DNA of 5,059 bases from Acidobacteriota bacterium (GTDB lineage Bacteria; Acidobacteriota; Blastocatellia; Pyrinomonadales; Pyrinomonadaceae), in the NCBI GenBank assembly GCA_029777145.1, contig JAKOSS010000554.1, positions 1 through 5,059 on the forward strand. The letters run 5' to 3'. The notes beneath the pieces are model-generated. The model worked only from the letters and a program-made list of their open reading frames with translations, did not search any database and was not told the origin of the DNA. Of the stretch, positions 4,859 through 5,059 are shown piece by piece. Positions within the stretch are counted from its first letter, which is position 1. Each line of letters starts with the position of its first letter. Position numbers and translations under genes: made by a program.

Positions 4859-4901
4859 ACGCGTCAGCGAAACTTGTATTCGCAAATTTCAGCGGAACCG
4901 A

Positions 4902-5059
4902 TCATCGCCCGATCAACTTCATGATCGTTTCCATTTCACGGTCGATTCCGAGTCCGACGTCCGTGGCTTCACGTTTCACGAGAACGTCCGGGACGACACC
5001 GGAATCGGGCTGCGGTTTGACCGGCGAGGAGAAAAAGACCGGAATGTCCGTTTCGATCT
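4902..5059 (-). CDS. C-terminal end of a probable S41-family peptidase (partial, runs off right edge)
   Basis: Reading leftwards from the window edge, 51 residues precede the TGA at 4904-4902. The segment contains SSPVKPQPDSGVVPDVLV (residues 10-27 of the visible part) and then VGLGIDREMETIMKLI (34-49). A stretch of the form P-x-SG-VVPDV-x-V followed by D-x-x-x-G-x-D and a closing helix is how the catalytic domain of many tail-specific S41 proteases ends, where the PD block follows the last strands. The catalytic Ser/Lys are not in the window, so the activity cannot be checked. The gene points towards the mtn operon on the same strand but is separated by 428 repeat-rich bases, so it is unlikely to share its message. 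The reading frame is clear; the family call is moderate. Confidence 0.6.
   Translation of the reverse strand, partial: IETDIPVFFSSPVKPQPDSGVVPDVLVKREATDVGLGIDREMETIMKLIGR

Larger units (their letters stand above)
4474..4901. other. 428-base repeat-filled gap between the peptidase gene and the mtn operon
   Basis: No gene is supported here. From mtnB outward the gap holds about 40 ordinary bases that must include the mtn promoter, a 92-base heptanucleotide array, a short second heptad set, and two inverted-repeat elements. The only open frame of note on the plus strand (4460-4675) reads through the tandem array and encodes a meaningless repeated peptide. Repeats of several kinds packed into one gap suggest a tolerated landing site for repeat sequences. 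Confidence 0.7.

Noticed and set aside
4514..4873. CRISPR array
   Set aside because: The heptamers have no spacers and the 43-base repeat occurs only twice with no regular unit spacing; there are no cas genes.

Overview
This is a 5.06 kb piece of a bacterial chromosome. It is moderately GC-rich by eye, tightly packed in its gene blocks, and carries repeat-rich gaps between them. It holds five complete recognisable protein genes, one complete gene of unknown function, and two genes cut by the window ends. Heptanucleotide tandem arrays, small inverted-repeat elements and this gene mix remind me of soil Acidobacteriota (Blastocatellia/Pyrinomonadaceae type). That placement is an impression without a marker gene and should be treated as low confidence.

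Left end (1-1092): the first 15 codons of a probable exported protein run off the left edge on the minus strand. A 346-base gap follows, containing a structured element at 165-292 with 11-base terminal inverted repeats and three internal hairpins. Then comes msrA (392-922, minus), encoding peptide methionine-S-sulfoxide reductase. The 170-base divergent gap between msrA and the next gene carries a perfect 14-base palindrome and a separate 8-bp stem-loop.

Middle (1093-2302): a plus-strand CapA-family (PGA_cap) protein with a probable lipoprotein signal and a good ribosome binding site. It converges on the next operon across 145 bases that contain a long imperfect hairpin.

Right half (2303-4473, minus): an overlapping four-gene methionine salvage operon in the order mtnB, a 101-codon unknown gene (here orf101), mtnD, mtnC. 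MtnB dehydrates methylthioribulose-1-phosphate, MtnC enolises and dephosphorylates the product, and MtnD oxidises the acireductone to the 2-keto acid precursor of methionine. The junctions are a 4-base ATGA overlap, a 14-base overlap and another 4-base ATGA overlap, so orf101 looks like a co-translated member of the pathway block. It is the most interesting coding feature here. The genes for the earlier steps (mtnA, mtnK or mtnP) and the final transaminase are not in the window.

Right end (4474-5059): directly upstream of mtnB is a compound array of 13 tandem 7-8 base units, then a short second set of AT-rich heptads, then two copies of an inverted-repeat element sharing a perfect 43-base direct repeat. 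The window ends inside the 3' end of a minus-strand gene whose last 51 residues resemble the C-terminus of an S41-type peptidase.
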